The notes under the pieces are model-generated. The model was not told where the DNA came from, did no database searches, and saw only the letters and a program-made list of their open reading frames with translations. DNA of 64,000 nt from DATNPX01 sp036702975. Lineage in GTDB: Bacteria > Cyanobacteriota > Vampirovibrionia > Obscuribacterales > Obscuribacteraceae. Positions 51,521 to 61,063 of the stretch are shown here, piece after piece. The position numbers and the translations under genes were made by a program. Position 1 is the stretch's first letter; each line of letters opens with the position of its first letter. The DNA lies in contig DATNPX010000012.1 of the NCBI GenBank assembly GCA_036702975.1, positions 1-64,000 on the forward strand, written 5' to 3'.

Positions 51521-53206
51521 ATGACCGCCACCGAAGTGGATAAAGTCCCCGTGTCAGCCAAGCCGACGCTGCTGCCAGACGTCGGCGACATAATTTTTCT
51601 GGCGGTGATATTTTTGACGCTTTTTTTGCGTCCCAATCTAGTATTTGGTGACGGATCTACCGGGTGGCATCTAGCAACTGGCGATTACGTCCTCGACCAC
51701 AATTTCCTGCCGCCAAGCACCGACCTCTTTTCCTGGACAAAATCAGGAGAGCCATGGGTGGCATATGAATGGCTCTCTGACACAATCATGGCGATTTTCG
51801 TTCGCGTGGGCGGCTTGCCACTTTTAGGTGTCGCTGTCTGCAGCATGATCGCCAGCATCTCTTTGCTTATTTATGAAAAGATGCGGCGAGAGGGTTGCCA
51901 CTTCTTCACAGCGCTTTGGCTAACCATCGTTGGAGCGCTCGCTTCAGCCGTTCACTGGCTGGCTAGACCACACTTGTTTACCTTCCTGGGCATCTACATA
52001 TTCTCAACCAGGCTTGAAGATCGATACAAAGGCACCGTCAACGGTGCACGGTTTTATTTACCGATTTCTCTCTACATGCTCATCTGGGTAAATTGCCATC
52101 CAGGATTTCTATTCGGGCTCGCCTTGATCGGGCTATACGCCGCTTGTTCTCTAGTTGCAGCGGCAGTTTATGCGGCAGAGAAAAGATTAGAGTTTTTGGG
52201 AAAAGCAAAGGACTTTGTCATCGCCTTCGCATCATGCGTTGCAATCAGTTTCATCAATCCATACGGTATCAAGCTCTACGAATATATTCTGCAATATTTC
52301 AAAGACAGCGAAGTCATTCAAGCCACAAACGAGTTCTTGCCGCCAAACTTTCACGGACAACTGTCGCCCCTTTGCCTTGCTGTCTTGTATGCGGCTCTAA
52401 TTCTGGGACTGGCAATAGGGAGACGTCGACTGACTTTCGCTAAGCTCATGGCATGCCTAGTGTTCGCTTTTTTGGCGCTGCTATCAGTCAGGCATATGCC
52501 GCTGTTTTCGATCATTGCACTACCTGCGATAGGCGAGCTGTTTGCGCGTGTTCGACCAATCTCGCAAGCACAAAACATCGCTGGAGCTGAAGATGGCGAT
52601 TCGCCGCTGCCGATGGCTGGTTGGTGGCAAGCGGTTGTCTCAAAGTTTCGCGAAATCGGTGAGGGCTTTAACGAAAACGAAGCCCTCTGTCAATCGCACA
52701 TAGTATCAATCGGCGCGGTCGTTTTACTGTCGCTAGTTGCGATATTTGGGAAATCTACCCAAATCGTCACTTCTACCTTTGATCCTGAAGATAAGCCGAT
52801 GTTTCAAGAACAAGTTGCGCCGGGCAAACCGGCAGGTACTCTCAACTATCTGTTCGAGCATGAACGCAAGGGAGACCTGAAACCGGAATCTGGCATCAGC
52901 TACGATAACTGGGGTGGCTACTTGTTTTGGATGGGACAGCGCCAGTCGCCACCGATCGTGCAAAAGGTCTTTATTGATGACCGAGCCGATTTTTATGGCG
53001 AGACGCACTACAAGAAATACGCGCTCGTCAGTCAGGTAGACCCTGGCTTTGACACATTGCTCAAGGACTACAAACTCAATTGGGTTCTTTTTCCATTCAA
53101 CAGCCGGATAGTGGACGCTTTGAAGAAAAGTCCAGACTGGCAGGAAGCTGCCCGAGACAAAGCGTCCGTACTAATGGTGCGCAAGCAAAAGCTTTACTGC
53201 AACTGA
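51521..53206 (+). CDS. Polytopic membrane protein, GT-C-like, function unknown
   Basis: 561 residues. About ten membrane helices between residue 25 and 420 (for example GDIIFLAVIFLTLFL, LLGVAVCSMIASISLLIYE, LALLSVRHMPLFSIIALPA). The soluble C-terminal domain (about 430-561) has NYLFEHERKG, ISYDNWGGYLFWMGQ, KVFIDDRADFYGE and NWVLFPFNSRI. An early WHLATGDYVLDHN loop with acidic residues and this domain layout resemble GT-C type transferases and lipid-linked sugar proteins in several phyla. Placed behind the GT2 gene, it may transfer or flip the lipid-linked sugar. Catalytic role not proven. Confidence 0.75.
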   Translation: MTATEVDKVPVSAKPTLLPDVGDIIFLAVIFLTLFLRPNLVFGDGSTGWHLATGDYVLDHNFLPPSTDLFSWTKSGEPWVAYEWLSDTIMAIFVRVGGLPLLGVAVCSMIASISLLIYEKMRREGCHFFTALWLTIVGALASAVHWLARPHLFTFLGIYIFSTRLEDRYKGTVNGARFYLPISLYMLIWVNCHPGFLFGLALIGLYAACSLVAAAVYAAEKRLEFLGKAKDFVIAFASCVAISFINPYGIKLYEYILQYFKDSEVIQATNEFLPPNFHGQLSPLCLAVLYAALILGLAIGRRRLTFAKLMACLVFAFLALLSVRHMPLFSIIALPAIGELFARVRPISQAQNIAGAEDGDSPLPMAGWWQAVVSKFREIGEGFNENEALCQSHIVSIGAVVLLSLVAIFGKSTQIVTSTFDPEDKPMFQEQVAPGKPAGTLNYLFEHERKGDLKPESGISYDNWGGYLFWMGQRQSPPIVQKVFIDDRADFYGETHYKKYALVSQVDPGFDTLLKDYKLNWVLFPFNSRIVDALKKSPDWQEAARDKASVLMVRKQKLYCN

Positions 53207-53369
53207 AGCTCATTCTGCAGTGTAAAGCGAAGCCGCCGCAATCCAGCGTTAACGATGCAATCAACGTAATCAACGAGCCACCTCCTCCCGCTGCATAATT
53301 GCCGAGGTAGAGGCGGCTCAGAGGACTTCAAGCGTTCATTCGGCGTGAGGCTAAACCAAACCGAACGAA

Positions 53370-54419
53370 CTACATGAGTTCAGCCATGATTTTGTCGAGA
53401 GCTTCTTTCGAAGGTCTGAGACGATCCTGCTGAAGGCTAGCCAGAGGCTCGTCTACGACGCGCAACATGCTGACGAAATCAGGCTTGTTCTCATCGATAT
53501 AGAGAAGACCGGTGAGGAACTGACGCTCTTCGGCAGCCTTCAAAATCGTCTGCACAGCAGTCATCCTGTCTCGCGGATTGTAATCACGGTCTAGCTTCTT
53601 GAGCGTGAGATGCGAACCGTCATGCATTTCCACATCCTGAACTGTGCCTGGCTCATGGTCGATTGTAATCTGCTCGAAAAACGGAGTAAATCCAAGCTCA
53701 TGCAATGGAGTTTCCATTTCTTTTGCATATTTGTAGCTCTTGGTCGAACCCTCGTGATTGTTGAAGGTGACGCAGGGGCTAATCACGTCGAGAACGACAG
53801 TTCCCTTATGTGAAGCAGCAGCTTTTAGCAGCGCTTGCAGCTGTTTTGGATCGCCGGCGAAAGAGCGAGCGACGAAACCGCAGCCCAATTCAATTGCCAA
53901 TCCGCACACGTCGATAGGCGTGAATTCATTCAAAGAGCCTGACTTGGCTTTAGATCCAACGTCGGCAGTGGCAGAGAATTGTCCTTTCGTCAAACCATAC
54001 ACGCCGTTGTTTTCAACGATATAAATCATCGGCAAATTGCGGCGAACCAGATGACAAAATTGACCGAGACCGATACTGGCAGTGTCACCGTCGCCGCTGA
54101 CACCGATCAAAGTCAAGCTTTGGTTTGCTACACCGGCACCAGTTGCCACCGATGGCATGCGGCCGTGAACTGAGTTGAACCCGTGAGCCTGACTCAAGAA
54201 GTAAGCCGGTGTCTTACTAGAGCAACCGATACCACTCAGTTTTGCTACTTGGTGTGGCTCGATTCCCAGTTCGAAAAAGGCTTTGATGATCTGGCTTGTA
54301 ATCGCGTCGTGACCGCAACCATCGCACAATGTAGATGGTGCGCCTTTGTATTCGTTGAGCGTCAGTCCGATGCGATTTGTATTCTGTTTCGGAGGTTGTG
54401 TGGGGTTTGTCGTTACCAT
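53370..54419 (-). CDS. korB: 2-oxoacid:ferredoxin oxidoreductase beta subunit
   Basis: 349 residues. TPP motif GDGDTASIGLGQF (109-121) with the metal Asp110 and ENNGVYGLTKG (136-146). The four cysteines of the beta-subunit 4Fe-4S cluster are in place: C32 and C35 (LCDGCGHDAI), C66 (GIGCSS) and C216 (SPCVTFNNHEG). With KorA it oxidatively decarboxylates a 2-oxoacid (2-oxoglutarate or pyruvate) to acyl-CoA, reducing ferredoxin. Starts 5 bases after korA, translated from the same message. Confidence 0.96.
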   Translation of the reverse strand: MVTTNPTQPPKQNTNRIGLTLNEYKGAPSTLCDGCGHDAITSQIIKAFFELGIEPHQVAKLSGIGCSSKTPAYFLSQAHGFNSVHGRMPSVATGAGVANQSLTLIGVSGDGDTASIGLGQFCHLVRRNLPMIYIVENNGVYGLTKGQFSATADVGSKAKSGSLNEFTPIDVCGLAIELGCGFVARSFAGDPKQLQALLKAAASHKGTVVLDVISPCVTFNNHEGSTKSYKYAKEMETPLHELGFTPFFEQITIDHEPGTVQDVEMHDGSHLTLKKLDRDYNPRDRMTAVQTILKAAEERQFLTGLLYIDENKPDFVSMLRVVDEPLASLQQDRLRPSKEALDKIMAELM

Positions 54420-54424
54420 TTTCG

Positions 54425-56263
54425 TTATCTCTCCTGCTCCATAATCGCGTCAGTAACAAATCTTGCATCGATCGGCAATCCGTCATAGTGGCGAATCGAC
54501 CGAAGCTTCATTGAGCACTCCGGTAGTTCCAATCTGATCAAATCGCGCATTTGTGCATCGCGATTCTGTTCTACAACGTAGACTCGCTCATGGCTTTCCA
54601 CAAACTTACGCAACTCTTCGGTGAAGGGCAAAGCGCGTAAACGCAGATAGCTGGTGGCAATATTGGCTACGTTCAACTGATCGCGGCTCTCGCGAACCGC
54701 GAAATCACTCGAACCGAATGCGATGATGCCGATCTTGGCACCAGGCTTAGTGTCGACCACCGGACCAGGCACGTATTTCTTGGCAGTCTCGAATTTTCGG
54801 TTCAAACGATCCATCAAATTCTTGTAGTCTTCCGGCTTTTCTGTATAGCCGGCTCTTTCGTTGTGACCACTACCACGAGTGAAATATGCAGCTTTCGGGT
54901 GTGGGGTTCCAGGCAATGTACGATAAGGAATTCCATCTCCATCGACATCTTTGTAACGGGCGAAGTCGCCGGCTTTTTCAATATCGGCTGCAGTCATCAC
55001 TTTGCCGCGGTCAAATGGCTTAGTCGGATATGTGAACGGATCAGACATCCAGTTGTTCATGCCGAGATCCAGATCGCTAAGTACAAAGACTGGTGTCTGG
55101 AAGCGCTCGGCCAGATCGAATGCAGCCATGCCATGCTCGTAACATTCTTCGACTGAACCAGGCAGCAAGACTATGTGTTTGGTATCACCGTGAGAGAGGA
55201 AGTGAGCGCTGAGCAGATCCGCTTGCGATGTTCTGGTGGGCAGACCTGTTGATGGTCCGACGCGTTGAACGTCGAAAATAACGGTGGGGATTTCCGTAAA
55301 GTAACCAAACCCAGCAAATTCTGCCATGAGTGAAATGCCGGGACCTGATGTAGAGGTCATCGACCTTGCACCAGCCCAACCGGCTCCTAGCGCCATACCG
55401 ATAGCAGCCAGTTCGTCTTCGGCTTGAATTACAGCGAAAGTCGCCTTGCCATCTTTGTCTATACGATATTCATGCAGATACTCGAGCAATGTTTCACTAA
55501 GACTGGATGACGGCGTGATCGGATACCAGGCAACTACCGTGGCCCCAGCGAACAAGCAACCGAGAGCGGAAGCGGCATTACCATCAATGATGATCTTGCC
55601 AGCAGTCTTGTTCATGGGCTCAACAAAGTAAGTGTCTTGCTTGGTCAAATTTTGATGCGCCCACTCACGACCGATCTTGACGGCGTTCAAATTCAGCTTG
55701 ATCGCTTTTTCTTTGCCCTGGAATTGGTTGGCGATGGCTTTATCGATCTGAACTTGGTCGATACCGAGAAGATCAGCGACGACTCCGACATAAATCATGT
55801 TGGTCAACAACTTGCGCAATTTGATATTTTCAGAAGCCTTGGCAGCCAACTCACCGAACGGAACCTGATAGTGCTTTACATCCGGTCGCAGGGTTGTTAG
55901 TTTCAGGGTAAGGTCCCACTCCGCTGGGCTGATGCACACCGCACCGCTCTGCAAAGCCTTCACGTCTTCGATGCCGGTTTGCGGATTCATCGCAACGAGA
56001 ATATCGATCTCCTTTTTGCGAGCAATGTAGCCGTCTTTATTCACGCGAATGGTGAACCATGTCGGCAAGCCCGCAATATTCGAAGGGAACAAGTTCTTTC
56101 CGCTTACCGGAATTCCCATCTGAAAGATGGAACGCATGAGAACGTTGTTCGAAGATTGGCTTCCAGAACCATTTACAGTCGCAACCTGGATGGAAAAATC
56201 GTTGGTGATCCTCCCCTGTCCAGTCTGCTGGGTGTCATTAGCAGCAAGTGTTTTCACAGTCAA
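54425..56263 (-). CDS. korA: 2-oxoacid:ferredoxin oxidoreductase alpha subunit (gamma-alpha fusion)
   Basis: 612 residues. Residues 20-205 are the gamma domain (QVATVNGSGSQSSNNVL and MNKTAGKIIIDGNAASALG link) and 210-612 the alpha domain (VVAWYPITPSSSLSETL, VIQAEDELAAIGMALGAGW, GSVEECYEHGMAAFDLAE). No delta-type ferredoxin domain is fused, so electrons leave via KorB's cluster to a separate ferredoxin. Start either TTG at 56263 or GTG at 56257; neither has a strong ribosome site. The complex is oxygen-labile in most organisms and suggests a microoxic or fermentative life. Confidence 0.93.
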   Translation of the reverse strand: MTVKTLAANDTQQTGQGRITNDFSIQVATVNGSGSQSSNNVLMRSIFQMGIPVSGKNLFPSNIAGLPTWFTIRVNKDGYIARKKEIDILVAMNPQTGIEDVKALQSGAVCISPAEWDLTLKLTTLRPDVKHYQVPFGELAAKASENIKLRKLLTNMIYVGVVADLLGIDQVQIDKAIANQFQGKEKAIKLNLNAVKIGREWAHQNLTKQDTYFVEPMNKTAGKIIIDGNAASALGCLFAGATVVAWYPITPSSSLSETLLEYLHEYRIDKDGKATFAVIQAEDELAAIGMALGAGWAGARSMTSTSGPGISLMAEFAGFGYFTEIPTVIFDVQRVGPSTGLPTRTSQADLLSAHFLSHGDTKHIVLLPGSVEECYEHGMAAFDLAERFQTPVFVLSDLDLGMNNWMSDPFTYPTKPFDRGKVMTAADIEKAGDFARYKDVDGDGIPYRTLPGTPHPKAAYFTRGSGHNERAGYTEKPEDYKNLMDRLNRKFETAKKYVPGPVVDTKPGAKIGIIAFGSSDFAVRESRDQLNVANIATSYLRLRALPFTEELRKFVESHERVYVVEQNRDAQMRDLIRLELPECSMKLRSIRHYDGLPIDARFVTDAIMEQER

Positions 56264-56379
56264 AGGTACCCGTCAGTGGAACATACAGCCACTAAGTTTA
56301 TCAACTGAAAGCAGAGAACGCTCTCAAATACAAGTTTCGATAAGCATTGCGTGACAATTTAGTTTGATCAGGCTAGATG

Positions 56380-58029
56380 TCAGACAGGAATGTCGACGAC
56401 AGCCTCAAGCAAATACGGGCCCTTATTTTCGAAGATGGTTTTAAGACTTTTCTCCAGGCTTTTCATGTCCTCTGCTAATGTGTGATTGATGCCGTAAGTT
56501 TTGCAAAGTTCAGCGAACTGCACCGGCAAACTTTGCAAACCTCTGTGTGCAGTAGCGTTTTGGCGCGTCAGACGAAGATTGAAAGCTTTTCTGCCACACA
56601 TATTCAAAACAATAAACTTCACATTCAAATCGTAGAGCGCTGCAGTCCACAAAACTTGAGGGTAGGCAAGCAACGACTGATCGTCAGTCAAGCAGATTAC
56701 CGTTGAGTTGGGGCTGGCGAACAAGACACCGGCAGCGGCAGCTGGTCCGTATCCCAGAACTCCACTGTTGGAAGAGAAGTAAGCAAAACTATGTTCAAAG
56801 GCAAGAGATTCCATAACATGGGGTTCACTAGCGCACAAATCATTGACCACAACCGATCTGTTGGGCCGGATCGCTTCCAAAGTCCGTAACAACCACGGCA
56901 TAGAGATCTTGGCAGCGTGGTTTGGATACTTAAGACTCTCTTCGTAAGCACTTTTAGACGCAGAAATGGCTCCCCTTGTCCTTTCTTCACGGTCTTTGGC
57001 CGCATTTATCCATTCTGAACTAGCGGTTAGCTGAATTTCGGTACGCAAACGAGAGAGACTCTCTTTTATGTCAGCGGTTGCACTCAAATCATTGGGCAGA
57101 CCGCGTCCCTGCAAACCTGGTTCTATGTTGATCTGCAGGACAGTGGCGTTGGCAGGGATGAATGGCGGCTCAAATGAACGCGAGGAAGGGCGCGTCTGCA
57201 TTCCCAGTACCAGAATCAGATCGAAATTTTTCAGCAGTGCGGCAGCTCTAGCTGAATCATGCGGCAGAACGCTGGCAAACAGATGATGGCGATTTGAGAA
57301 GTTGACTCCGGTTGGCAATGGTTCAACGAAAACCGGGCACCCAATCACTTCGGCCAGTGCAATTGCCTCTGAGCGCGCACGATATAGTGAGACTTCATTT
57401 CCAGCAATAATGCACGGCAACTTTGCCTGTACAAGTTTCTCTGCAACCTTCCTCAAAAAGACATCATCAGCTCCACCCAGAGGGCTGGCATGGGGAACCG
57501 CAACCGACTTTGCCGTCGAACGGCTGCTGAGCAAATTGATTGGCAACGAGAGGACAACAGGCCCCTTAGGTGCGCTGAGCGCCTCATGGAAGGCGCGGCG
57601 AACCAATCGCGAAAGCTCGGTCACCGCATTCAGCTGGCAAGTCCATTTGCAAAGAGGAGCGGCAAGTCGAACCACGTCCGCTGAAAGAGGTGGTTCATCG
57701 TTCAAGATCTCGAGATCTGGTTGTTCAGTCAAAATGACAAGAGGTACCCGCATCAGCTTGGCACTGTACGCACTCGTCAGTGCACTTATGAGACCAGGTC
57801 CGGTTGGAAGGCAAACGACACCTGCCTTGCCAGACGCCTGGGCATAGCCGATTGCATGCGCGCACGCTAAATTCTCATGCAAGCTCTGAATGTATTGCAC
57901 TTCCTGCTTGCGCTGTTCAATAGCCGCCACGAGCAAAGAATCTTGCGCTCTGGGAGTACCGAAAACGATCTCGGTACCTTCAGCAAGCAACTGCTCAAGC
58001 AACAAATCACTAGCAAGGTAGTCAGGCAT
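56380..58029 (-). CDS. TPP-dependent enzyme, benzoylformate decarboxylase/acetolactate synthase-like, unusual TPP motif
   Basis: 549 residues with the three-domain layout of the ALS/BFD family. The pyrimidine domain keeps the activating Glu52 (QSLHENLACAHAIGYAQASG), but the usual S/T-rich loop reads GTPRAQD. In the PP domain the canonical GDGS reads TDDQS (Asp449-Asp450) and the following metal-binding NN reads NMCG, so the magnesium site is altered although an Asp is kept. It may bind TPP weakly, use another ion, or have lost catalysis. VLWTAALYDLNVKFIVLN is most like benzoylformate decarboxylase. It sits about 115 bases upstream of korA, so a shared message is possible. Confidence 0.8.
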   Translation of the reverse strand: MPDYLASDLLLEQLLAEGTEIVFGTPRAQDSLLVAAIEQRKQEVQYIQSLHENLACAHAIGYAQASGKAGVVCLPTGPGLISALTSAYSAKLMRVPLVILTEQPDLEILNDEPPLSADVVRLAAPLCKWTCQLNAVTELSRLVRRAFHEALSAPKGPVVLSLPINLLSSRSTAKSVAVPHASPLGGADDVFLRKVAEKLVQAKLPCIIAGNEVSLYRARSEAIALAEVIGCPVFVEPLPTGVNFSNRHHLFASVLPHDSARAAALLKNFDLILVLGMQTRPSSRSFEPPFIPANATVLQINIEPGLQGRGLPNDLSATADIKESLSRLRTEIQLTASSEWINAAKDREERTRGAISASKSAYEESLKYPNHAAKISMPWLLRTLEAIRPNRSVVVNDLCASEPHVMESLAFEHSFAYFSSNSGVLGYGPAAAAGVLFASPNSTVICLTDDQSLLAYPQVLWTAALYDLNVKFIVLNMCGRKAFNLRLTRQNATAHRGLQSLPVQFAELCKTYGINHTLAEDMKSLEKSLKTIFENKGPYLLEAVVDIPV

Positions 58030-58137
58030 CAGATTCCGCTTTGCCGAACAGACTTAATATATATACCGCGCGCAAAGGCGTATGAATCAGTCCCCAAAAG
58101 GGTTAAGAGTCATGATTTGTGCACCGAATTTGGTGGC

Positions 58138-59004
58138 TCAAGCGCTGGGAGAAGCGACCGAAAATGTGTAGTTGACAGTATGAGTAGCGCCATCAATATT
58201 GAACTGGGCCCAGAGACGATAAGTGCCGGCTTCAGGCACCTTGACATGAAACATAACGGGTTGTTGATAGAGTTTATTGGCCGACTGATTGGTGACTGGA
58301 ATCGTGCGTTGAAAATCCTCTTCACCTTCCTTGATCAGTACGGCATAACCGGCCTTTCCATCAAGCGGTTCGATATTCGAAACGGGTCTTTGCTCTTTGC
58401 TTATGCGGATGGTAGGCATAGATATCAATTTATCGGAAGCTGTCGCAGGAGCGTCGACTAACTGGAATGTATAGCCATCGACTTCTTTGGTGAAGCTCTT
58501 GTCCGGCGTCAGTGCTGCGATGCCAGACTTTCCTTTTCCGACTTGAAGAGGAATGATTTCGGTGTAGTTTTTGCCATCGTTAGTGGTGAACTGCAAGCAA
58601 CCTTCATAATCACCGTTGTGTGGAAAATTCAAAGTCACCTGTAACTTGCCGTCTTCCGATTGAGTTGGTTTAACGCGTTGGAAGTCTTTCGCGTCTTTTC
58701 CGATCGTGACGAAATTGGTGTCCTTCATCTTCAATTTTGGAAGCGCTTGACCATCGGTAGGTTCCAAGGTCAAAACAGCTTCTATCGGCTTCTCAGAGAC
58801 AAAACCGGTAGCCGCATCTTTCGACTGGATGCTCAATTTGAACGCCTTGGCAGGCTGCTCTTCCGGTATCGCCGATTCCATCGAGATCATTGGTGGGTCG
58901 GCAGACTCTTCCGAAGGCGGAGGAGTGCTTTTTCCACAGCTTTGCAATACCACAACTGAACTTACCAGCAGTCCGATTGCCATAAATTTTGGACGAATTT
59001 CCAT
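58138..59004 (-). CDS. Lipoprotein of unknown function
   Basis: 288 residues. Signal peptide with lipobox VVLQSC, lipidated at Cys23, followed by a Pro/Ser/Glu-rich linker (SEESADPPMISMESAIPEE). The rest is beta-rich, with repeated Ig-like strand blocks (AVLTLEPTDGQALPKLKMKD, VILPLQ-type segments, VPEAGTYRLWAQFNIDGATH), suggesting one or two beta sandwiches. Probably exposed at the outer membrane or cell surface. GGAG is upstream of the ATG. The degenerate repeat at 59030 lies in its leader. Confidence 0.75.
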   Translation of the reverse strand: MEIRPKFMAIGLLVSSVVVLQSCGKSTPPPSEESADPPMISMESAIPEEQPAKAFKLSIQSKDAATGFVSEKPIEAVLTLEPTDGQALPKLKMKDTNFVTIGKDAKDFQRVKPTQSEDGKLQVTLNFPHNGDYEGCLQFTTNDGKNYTEIIPLQVGKGKSGIAALTPDKSFTKEVDGYTFQLVDAPATASDKLISMPTIRISKEQRPVSNIEPLDGKAGYAVLIKEGEEDFQRTIPVTNQSANKLYQQPVMFHVKVPEAGTYRLWAQFNIDGATHTVNYTFSVASPSA

Positions 59005-59029
59005 AGTCCCCGGGCTCCAAATTTAAACG

Positions 59030-59124
59030 CTACAAACAAAAACTACGAAAACTACAACAGAAAACTACAAATGAAAACTACAACAGAAGATACAAATGAA
59101 GATACAAATGAAAACTACAAATGA
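59030..59124. repeat. Degenerate tandem repeat, about 13-bp unit, eight copies
   Basis: Units such as CTACAAATGAAAA and CTACAACAGAAAA follow each other at 59030, 59043, 59052, 59065, 59078, 59091, 59103 and 59115, varying from 9 to 13 bases. The stop codon of the GNAT gene is the CTA of the last unit read on the minus strand, so, like the hexamer array at 1-136, this repeat begins at a minus-strand stop codon. It occupies the leader of the lipoprotein gene. Confidence 0.85.
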
Positions 59125-60221
59125 TCGAATTCGAGTAATGGACAGGGATCGATTTGCAGCCAGTCTTTGAGCTGTGGATTCAGAACATGAATCATACATT
59201 GTCCCCACGTTCGCTGCCGGAAAAAAACTTTCAGACACTCGGCAGGAATTGAACTTGAAGAGGATTCCAGGGATGCCTGTATCGAAGCCTTGCCCCGTGT
59301 CCTTTCCCCAAAGTTTAGGTCTAGCCCGCGAATTTGAAAGCTAGGGGCCATGTCACGAATCAAACCTTCCCATCCGCTCAGTTTTGGTATTTTGCCAGCG
59401 AGCAATTGCGAAAGCAGATGCAGCCATATTCGTTGTCTTGCTTGTCTATCACCGATGATTTCAAGAATGCGTAAACAGCCTGCCGTTTCTTCGCCGATGA
59501 AATAGCCATTTCCAGCGCTTGCACTATTTTCGCAGTTTTTTGAGTTTTCGAAGTCGAGGATTCCCAACTCAAGCCCTGGGCGACCAGTCACCATATGGTG
59601 ACCGAGAAACTCTTCTTTCTGCACTTTATACAACCAATATGGAATATCACGAACAACGCCATAAGGCTGACGCCGCAACCAACGATTGTAGAGTCGAGAC
59701 AAAAGCGGCACTTGTTTTGCTGAAAGCACTTGGCGCCTAAGAACAGTCGATGATTGTTCCAACAGTTGAGAAGGTTGGCGCCTCGCTTCAATCTCAAAAT
59801 CTGTACCGCTTCCCAAAGATTCGAAGCCAAAGTCCTCATAAAACTCTGTTGCTATCTCAGAAAATAGAACAACGCCATCAAGACCACCCTCCTCGCAAAA
59901 GTCCAAAACATCATTGATCAATTCCGAAGCAAAACCCTGGTTGCGAAAAGACGACTGCGTATAGACGGCACCAAGCCCCGCAAGGCGATAGTTGCGTCCT
60001 CGAGAAGAGAGGTTCAAAGAGTAAAGTTTGCAACTTGCTTGTATGCGATCGCGAGAATCTTTCAGAGTATAAAGTCGGCAGTTTCGCTTGAACCAAGGCG
60101 ACGACTGCTGCTGTTGCAAAAACAGTTGGTAATCGCGTGCGCTAAGACCAGCCGACCAGATGTGAACTGTTTCATGCAAAACCTTCAGATAGTCGTGCCA
60201 ATCGGCAATCTGCAAACGCAT
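59115..60221 (-). CDS. GNAT-family N-acetyltransferase
   Basis: 368 residues from the ATG at 60221 (a GTG at 60224 is adjacent). The acetyl-CoA pyrophosphate loop lies in LGAVYTQSSFRNQGFASELIN (about 92-112), followed by the helix and VLFSEIATEFYEDFGFESLG. The GNAT fold is about 170 residues, and the following 190 residues resemble no second GNAT closely; they may be a helical substrate domain. Target unknown. The C terminus (DPCPLLEFDHL) ends inside the tandem repeat. Confidence 0.75.
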   Translation of the reverse strand: MRLQIADWHDYLKVLHETVHIWSAGLSARDYQLFLQQQQSSPWFKRNCRLYTLKDSRDRIQASCKLYSLNLSSRGRNYRLAGLGAVYTQSSFRNQGFASELINDVLDFCEEGGLDGVVLFSEIATEFYEDFGFESLGSGTDFEIEARRQPSQLLEQSSTVLRRQVLSAKQVPLLSRLYNRWLRRQPYGVVRDIPYWLYKVQKEEFLGHHMVTGRPGLELGILDFENSKNCENSASAGNGYFIGEETAGCLRILEIIGDRQARQRIWLHLLSQLLAGKIPKLSGWEGLIRDMAPSFQIRGLDLNFGERTRGKASIQASLESSSSSIPAECLKVFFRQRTWGQCMIHVLNPQLKDWLQIDPCPLLEFDHL

Positions 60222-60435
60222 CACGAAGAGTCCGCCAAACAGTCCCCCGAAACATTATAAGCAACACAGAATATCTCTGTAACTAAATCGTCGAGTCGTG
60301 AATAAGAAGCTCTAAAGGTGTCAACCGATGAGAACCTTTATGATATCGGCAGGCGACGGTACGACTCCATACTCATTTCAATAACGCTACCTTCTTGTCT
60401 CGTCCAGCAAGATCAATGATATCGAATATAGTGCC

Positions 60436-61005
60436 ATGAACAACTCAGGAACAACAACCAAAGTGCCTTCTATCAATCAGATTTATTCAGCCGAACAAAT
60501 TCAGGCACGAATAAACGAACTCGGGAAAACCATCAGCAACGACTACAAAGATGTTGAGAGACCAGTAGTGATAGGCGTCTTGAAAGGAGCCTTCTGCTTC
60601 CTGGCCGATCTGTTACGCGCGATCAAAATCGACCAACCGGTGCAAGTCGAGTTTGTACGTTTATCAAGCTACGGTAGCGGCACTGAGAGCTCGGGCGTAG
60701 TACAAGCACCATGGTTGGATCTGCCAGATATAAGAAACCGTCACATTCTGGTTGTCGAAGACATTGTCGATTCCGGCAGAACGGCGAAGTTCTTCCTTGA
60801 TTATTTGCACGACCAATTTAATCCGAAGTCACTAAAGATGGCATGTTTTCTTGACAAGCCGTCCAGGCGCGCGGTTTCAATGCAACCAGACTACATCGGA
60901 TTTACAATCGACGATCTCTTTGTGATAGGTTACGGGCTCGATTTTGACGAAAACTATCGCGACCTGCCCTATCTTGGCGAGCTAAAGAACGCTCCAGTTG
61001 AATAA
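60436..61005 (+). CDS. hpt: Hypoxanthine phosphoribosyltransferase
   Basis: 189 residues. The PRPP loop is VVEDIVDSGRTAK (106-118), with GVLKGAFCFLADLLR (48-62) and EFVRLSSYGSGTESSG (72-87) for substrate binding; DDLFVIGYGLDFDENYRDLPYLG is the closing strand and C-terminal signature. It salvages hypoxanthine and guanine with PRPP to IMP and GMP in the cytoplasm. Followed by two membrane-anchored small proteins on the same strand. Confidence 0.96.
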   Translation: MNNSGTTTKVPSINQIYSAEQIQARINELGKTISNDYKDVERPVVIGVLKGAFCFLADLLRAIKIDQPVQVEFVRLSSYGSGTESSGVVQAPWLDLPDIRNRHILVVEDIVDSGRTAKFFLDYLHDQFNPKSLKMACFLDKPSRRAVSMQPDYIGFTIDDLFVIGYGLDFDENYRDLPYLGELKNAPVE

Positions 61006-61063
61006 ATAGTGACCAATTGGAGCAATATCAGCTAACATGTAGGAACCTGATATTGTCTTGGTT

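Noticed and set aside
57302..57847. 181-codon plus-strand frame
   Set aside because: Antisense to the TPP enzyme gene; low-complexity translation and no start signal.
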